DNA of 18,184 nucleotides. Origin: Gallionellaceae bacterium. GTDB lineage: Bacteria; Pseudomonadota; Gammaproteobacteria; Burkholderiales; Gallionellaceae. The position numbers and the translations under genes are program-made. The stretch is taken from assembly GCA_030646595.1 (NCBI GenBank), contig JAUSKS010000213.1, positions 1 to 18,184 on the forward strand, given 5' to 3'. Of this stretch, positions 15,205-18,184 are shown in pieces (the stretch's first letter is position 1; each line of letters opens with the position of its first letter). The notes under the pieces were generated by a model, which did no database searches, was not told the DNA's origin, and saw nothing but the letters and a program-made list of their open reading frames with translations.

Positions 15205-17886
15205 TCAGACGGTAACCGGATTCGGTTTTTCCGGATTGATTTGGTAAAGTTTGATTGCCTTGCTGACCACGCTGGCATTGATTGCACCTTCGTCAGCCAG
15301 TGCCTTGAGCGCAGCAATGGCCACATAATAACGATTCACCTCAAAGAAATGACGCAGCTTTTTACGCGTGTCCGAGCGCCCGAAACCATCGGTACCCAAA
15401 ACCTTGTAACGCCCGGCAATGTAAGGGCGAATCTGATCGGCATAACTCTTGATGTAATCTGTTGCGGCAATCGCCGGGCCACTGCGTTGGGCTAGGCATT
15501 GCTCAACATAGCTGACCCGGCGCGGCGCTTCCGGATGCAGCATATTCCAGCGCTCGCAATCCAGTCCATCGCGACGCAACTCGTTAAAGCTGGTCACGCT
15601 CCAGATATCGGACGCAACACCAAAATCCTTTTCCAGCAATTCCGCCGCCGCAATCACCTCGCGCAATATCGTGCCGCTACCCATCAGTTGCACGGTCGGT
15701 TTTTTCTGTCCTCTGTCCTCTGTCTTCTGTCCTCTGAACAAGTACATCCCCTTAATAATTCCTTGCTCCACCCCTTTGGGCATGGCTGGATGCGCGTAAT
15801 TTTCATTCATTACGGTGAGGTAATAAAACACATCCTCTTGTTCCTGATGCATGCGGCGCATGCCATCCTGAATAATCACCGCGAGTTCGTAAGCAAAGGT
15901 CGGATCGTACGACACGCAATTCGGAATCATGGCCGCCATCAAGTGACTTTGCCCGTCTTCATGCTGCAAGCCTTCGCCATTCAAGGTGGTGCGGCCTGCG
16001 GTGCCGCCCAGCAGAAAGCCACGTGCGCGCATATCGCCTGCAGCCCAGATTAAATCGCCGACGCGCTGAAAGCCGAACATGGAGTAGTAAATATAAAACG
16101 GCAACATGGTCTTGCCATGATTTGCGTAGGAGGTCGCAGCAGCAATCCACGACGACATGGCACCGGCTTCGTTAATCCCTTCCTGCAAAATCTGCCCGGT
16201 CTTGTCTTCCTTGTAGAACATCAACTGATCGGCATCCTGCGGCGTATAAAGCTGTCCCACCTGGGAAAAAATACCAAGCTGGCGGAACATGCCTTCCATG
16301 CCGAAAGTGCGCGATTCATCCGGCACAATAGGCACGACTTGCTGACCGATATTTTTATCTTTTACCAAAATGCCGAGCATGCGCACGAAAGCCATGGTGG
16401 TCGAAATTTCACGGTCTTCCGTGCCTTTCAGCAACACCTCAAACGCTTCCAGGTCGGGCACTTGCAGCGGCTGGGCCGCTGGATTGCGTGCTGGAACCGT
16501 ACCCATGATTTGCGCGCGCTCACGCAGATATTGCATTTCCAGGCTGTCTTCTGCCGGGCGGCAGAACGGCAATTTACTGAGCTGCTCATCAGTCACCGGA
16601 ATATTGAAGCGGTCGCGGAATTTGCGCAGCGCTTCCTCGCCCACTTTCTTTTGCTGGTGAGTAATGTTCTGGCCTTCACCCGCTTCACCCATGCCATAGC
16701 CCTTAACCGTCTTGGCTAAAATAACCGTCGGTTGGCCCTGGTGTTTGACGGCTGCGGCGTAAGCGGCGAACACCTTGTGCGTATCATGTCCGCCGCGATT
16801 GAGATGCCAGATTTCGTCGTCCGACATATCCGCCACCAGCTCCAGCAGCTCAGGATATTTACCAAAGAAATGCTGGCGCACATAAGCACCATCCCTGGAT
16901 TTATAAGTCTGGTATTCGCCATCCACCACTTCTTCCATGCGCTTGAGCAGCAGGCCAGTCTTGTCTTTGGCGAACAGGCGATCCCACTGTCCGCCCCATA
17001 CCACCTTGATGACATTCCAGCCCGCGCCGCGGAACACACCTTCCAGTTCCTGAATAATTTTTCCATTGCCACGCACCGGGCCATCCAGACGCTGCAAGTT
17101 GCAATTGACCACGAAAATTAAATTATCCAGCTTCTCGCGCGCCGCCATGGAAATCGCGCCCAGCGATTCCGGCTCATCGGTTTCGCCATCGCCAAGAAAG
17201 GCCCACACTTTGCGGCCTGCGGTGCTGGCCAAGCCGCGATGTTGTAAATACTGCATGAAGCGCGCCTGATAAATCGCCATCAACGGCCCCAGCCCCATAG
17301 ACACCGTCGGGAACTGCCAGAAATTCGGCATCAGCCACGGATGCGGATACGAGGGCAGGCCACTGCCATCCACTTCCTGGCGGAATTTATACATTTGCTC
17401 TTCGCTGATGCGGCCTTCGAGAAAAGCGCGCGCATAGATGCCGGGCGAGGAATGGCCCTGGAAATAAACCAGATCGCCGCCATGCGTTTCCGTTTTGCCG
17501 TGGAAAAAATGATTGAAGCCCACGTCATATAAAGTCGCCGCCGAGGCAAAGCTGGCGATATGCCCGCCCAGCTCGGACGTTTCCCGGTTGGCGTTCAGCA
17601 CAATAGCCATGGCATTCCAGCGCATTAACGCGCGGATGCGATGCTCCAGTTCCAGATTGCCTGTGGAACGCTGTTCCCGGTCCAGCGGAATGGTATTCAG
17701 ATAAGGCGTGGTGGCACTGAAAGGAATATCGGTGCCAGCCAGGCGCGCCTTGTCAATAAGCTGGCTGATCAGATAATGCGCGCGTTCCGGGCCTTCATGC
17801 TCCAGCACGGAATCAAGCGCATCCAGCCATTCTTGTGTTTCTTGTGGATCAGTTTCTGGGTGATCGTAATCAGGTAAATCGGTCAT
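15205..17886 (-). CDS. aceE: pyruvate dehydrogenase E1, homodimeric type
   Basis: An 893-aa thiamine diphosphate enzyme that decarboxylates pyruvate and reductively acetylates the E2 lipoyl group. The diphosphate/Mg motif GDGETDEPE starts at 232 and closes with NCN at 261-263. His410 (NITHQQKK) and Glu573 (EGINEAGA) match the catalytic His and Glu of the E. coli enzyme. The C-terminal domain includes VLGTDGFGRSDTR (829-841). Residues 719-729 (GQKTEDRGQKK) fall between conserved GMYLF and TVQLMGSG and are encoded by a heptanucleotide array at 15704-15738, which looks like a frame-keeping insertion. The ATG at 17886 has a weak GAGAAAG site eight bases upstream. aceF follows after 14 bp. Confidence 0.97.
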   Translation of the reverse strand: MTDLPDYDHPETDPQETQEWLDALDSVLEHEGPERAHYLISQLIDKARLAGTDIPFSATTPYLNTIPLDREQRSTGNLELEHRIRALMRWNAMAIVLNANRETSELGGHIASFASAATLYDVGFNHFFHGKTETHGGDLVYFQGHSSPGIYARAFLEGRISEEQMYKFRQEVDGSGLPSYPHPWLMPNFWQFPTVSMGLGPLMAIYQARFMQYLQHRGLASTAGRKVWAFLGDGETDEPESLGAISMAAREKLDNLIFVVNCNLQRLDGPVRGNGKIIQELEGVFRGAGWNVIKVVWGGQWDRLFAKDKTGLLLKRMEEVVDGEYQTYKSRDGAYVRQHFFGKYPELLELVADMSDDEIWHLNRGGHDTHKVFAAYAAAVKHQGQPTVILAKTVKGYGMGEAGEGQNITHQQKKVGEEALRKFRDRFNIPVTDEQLSKLPFCRPAEDSLEMQYLRERAQIMGTVPARNPAAQPLQVPDLEAFEVLLKGTEDREISTTMAFVRMLGILVKDKNIGQQVVPIVPDESRTFGMEGMFRQLGIFSQVGQLYTPQDADQLMFYKEDKTGQILQEGINEAGAMSSWIAAATSYANHGKTMLPFYIYYSMFGFQRVGDLIWAAGDMRARGFLLGGTAGRTTLNGEGLQHEDGQSHLMAAMIPNCVSYDPTFAYELAVIIQDGMRRMHQEQEDVFYYLTVMNENYAHPAMPKGVEQGIIKGMYLFRGQKTEDRGQKKPTVQLMGSGTILREVIAAAELLEKDFGVASDIWSVTSFNELRRDGLDCERWNMLHPEAPRRVSYVEQCLAQRSGPAIAATDYIKSYADQIRPYIAGRYKVLGTDGFGRSDTRKKLRHFFEVNRYYVAIAALKALADEGAINASVVSKAIKLYQINPEKPNPVTV
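15704..15738. repeat. heptanucleotide minisatellite inside aceE
   Basis: Five 7-base units on the plus strand, TTCTGTC, CTCTGTC, CTCTGTC, TTCTGTC and CTCTGAA, lie entirely in the aceE frame, encoding part of residues 717-728. Seven is not a multiple of three, so gain or loss of one unit would shift the frame and cut off about the last 165 residues of the enzyme. The repeat encodes a run of Arg, Gly, Gln, Lys, Thr, Glu and Asp not expected from the family at this point. Confidence 0.85.
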
Positions 17887-17913
17887 GCGTTAAACTTTCT
17901 CATGGGTTATTCG

Positions 17914-18184
17914 TTAAGTACTGCAATCTATCGTTTCCTTGTCCGTCACCAACCATTGCACACGGTGGTCGGTCGCTTCCTGCGGTATACCTTCAACAAT
18001 CTGCATCTCATAAGCCGCGCCCACCAAGGCCGGATGGTGCGGCAAGCGCGCAATCAGCTTGTCATAAAATCCGCCACCATATCCCAACCGTGTGCCATCG
18101 CGTCCGAATGCTACACCAGGCAGCAGAATGAAATTAATGTTGGACCAAGCCTCAGCCTTGACACAACGCGCAGGCACCGGTTCG
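17914..18184 (-). CDS. fau: 5-formyltetrahydrofolate cyclo-ligase, 3' part (partial, runs off window)
   Basis: Ninety codons (including the incomplete right edge) encode the C-terminal half of the enzyme that converts 5-formyltetrahydrofolate to 5,10-methenyltetrahydrofolate using ATP. Visible are the conserved LLPGVAF, RDGTRLGYGGGFYDKLIA and the VPQEATDHxVQWLVT-like block GIPQEATDHRVQWLVT. The frame stays open to the right edge (preceding codons Glu-Pro-Val-Pro), so the GTG that could start it at 18177 is not a real start. It ends 27 bp before the aceE ATG on the same strand, so co-transcription with aceEF is possible. Also named ygfA or MTHFS. Confidence 0.93.
   Translation of the reverse strand, partial: EPVPARCVKAEAWSNINFILLPGVAFGRDGTRLGYGGGFYDKLIARLPHHPALVGAAYEMQIVEGIPQEATDHRVQWLVTDKETIDCST

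Noticed and set aside
14603..15247. A 214-aa plus-strand frame opposite aceF
   Set aside because: It lies wholly over aceF and its lipoyl and subunit-binding domain coding; it has no ribosome-binding site or recognisable domain.

Overview
The window reads as a stretch of chromosome from a Gram-negative betaproteobacterium. The best clue is the minus-strand order nadD-rsfS-rlmH-(gap)-maf-rng, a housekeeping cluster I associate with Betaproteobacteria. A homodimeric-type pyruvate dehydrogenase E1 (aceE) and the divergent ffh/ypjD pair fit the same picture. The repeat-rich secreted proteins and C/G-rich palindromes resemble environmental Nitrosomonadales-type genomes, but a genus-level call would be guesswork.

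Layout, left to right. Positions 1-125 hold the 5' end of thyA (minus strand, running off the left edge). Next come a small clan AA (retropepsin-like) aspartic protease gene and then a second, truncated copy of the thyA 5' end, so the protease gene sits between two thyA 5' sequences. A 678-aa Ig-like-repeat lipoprotein follows on the minus strand, then ffh (SRP54) with ypjD diverging from it. A 1187-aa secreted protein lies at 5521-9084 on the plus strand; I read it as two successive seven-bladed beta-propellers, seven SBBP repeats then seven PD40/TolB-like repeats. It converges on rng.

From 18184 back to 9133 everything is on the minus strand: the 3' end of a 5-formyltetrahydrofolate cyclo-ligase gene, aceE, aceF, nadD, rsfS, rlmH, an unknown membrane protein, maf and rng. 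aceF/nadD and rsfS/rlmH share ATGA overlaps, and nadD/rsfS share ATGTTAA, so aceF through rlmH look translationally coupled. This joins pyruvate oxidation to NAD synthesis and ribosome silencing/23S rRNA modification. No lpd (E3) gene is next to aceF. The rlmH-maf junction is opened by about 1 kb holding the membrane protein, a REP-like inverted pair and other small repeats; a second REP-like pair lies between maf and rng.

The observations most worth following are the thyA 5' duplication bracketing a protease gene, a heptanucleotide minisatellite inside the aceE reading frame, the predicted double 7-blade propeller, and the interrupted rlmH-maf interval. I found no tRNA, rRNA, CRISPR array, transposase gene or complete mobile element.
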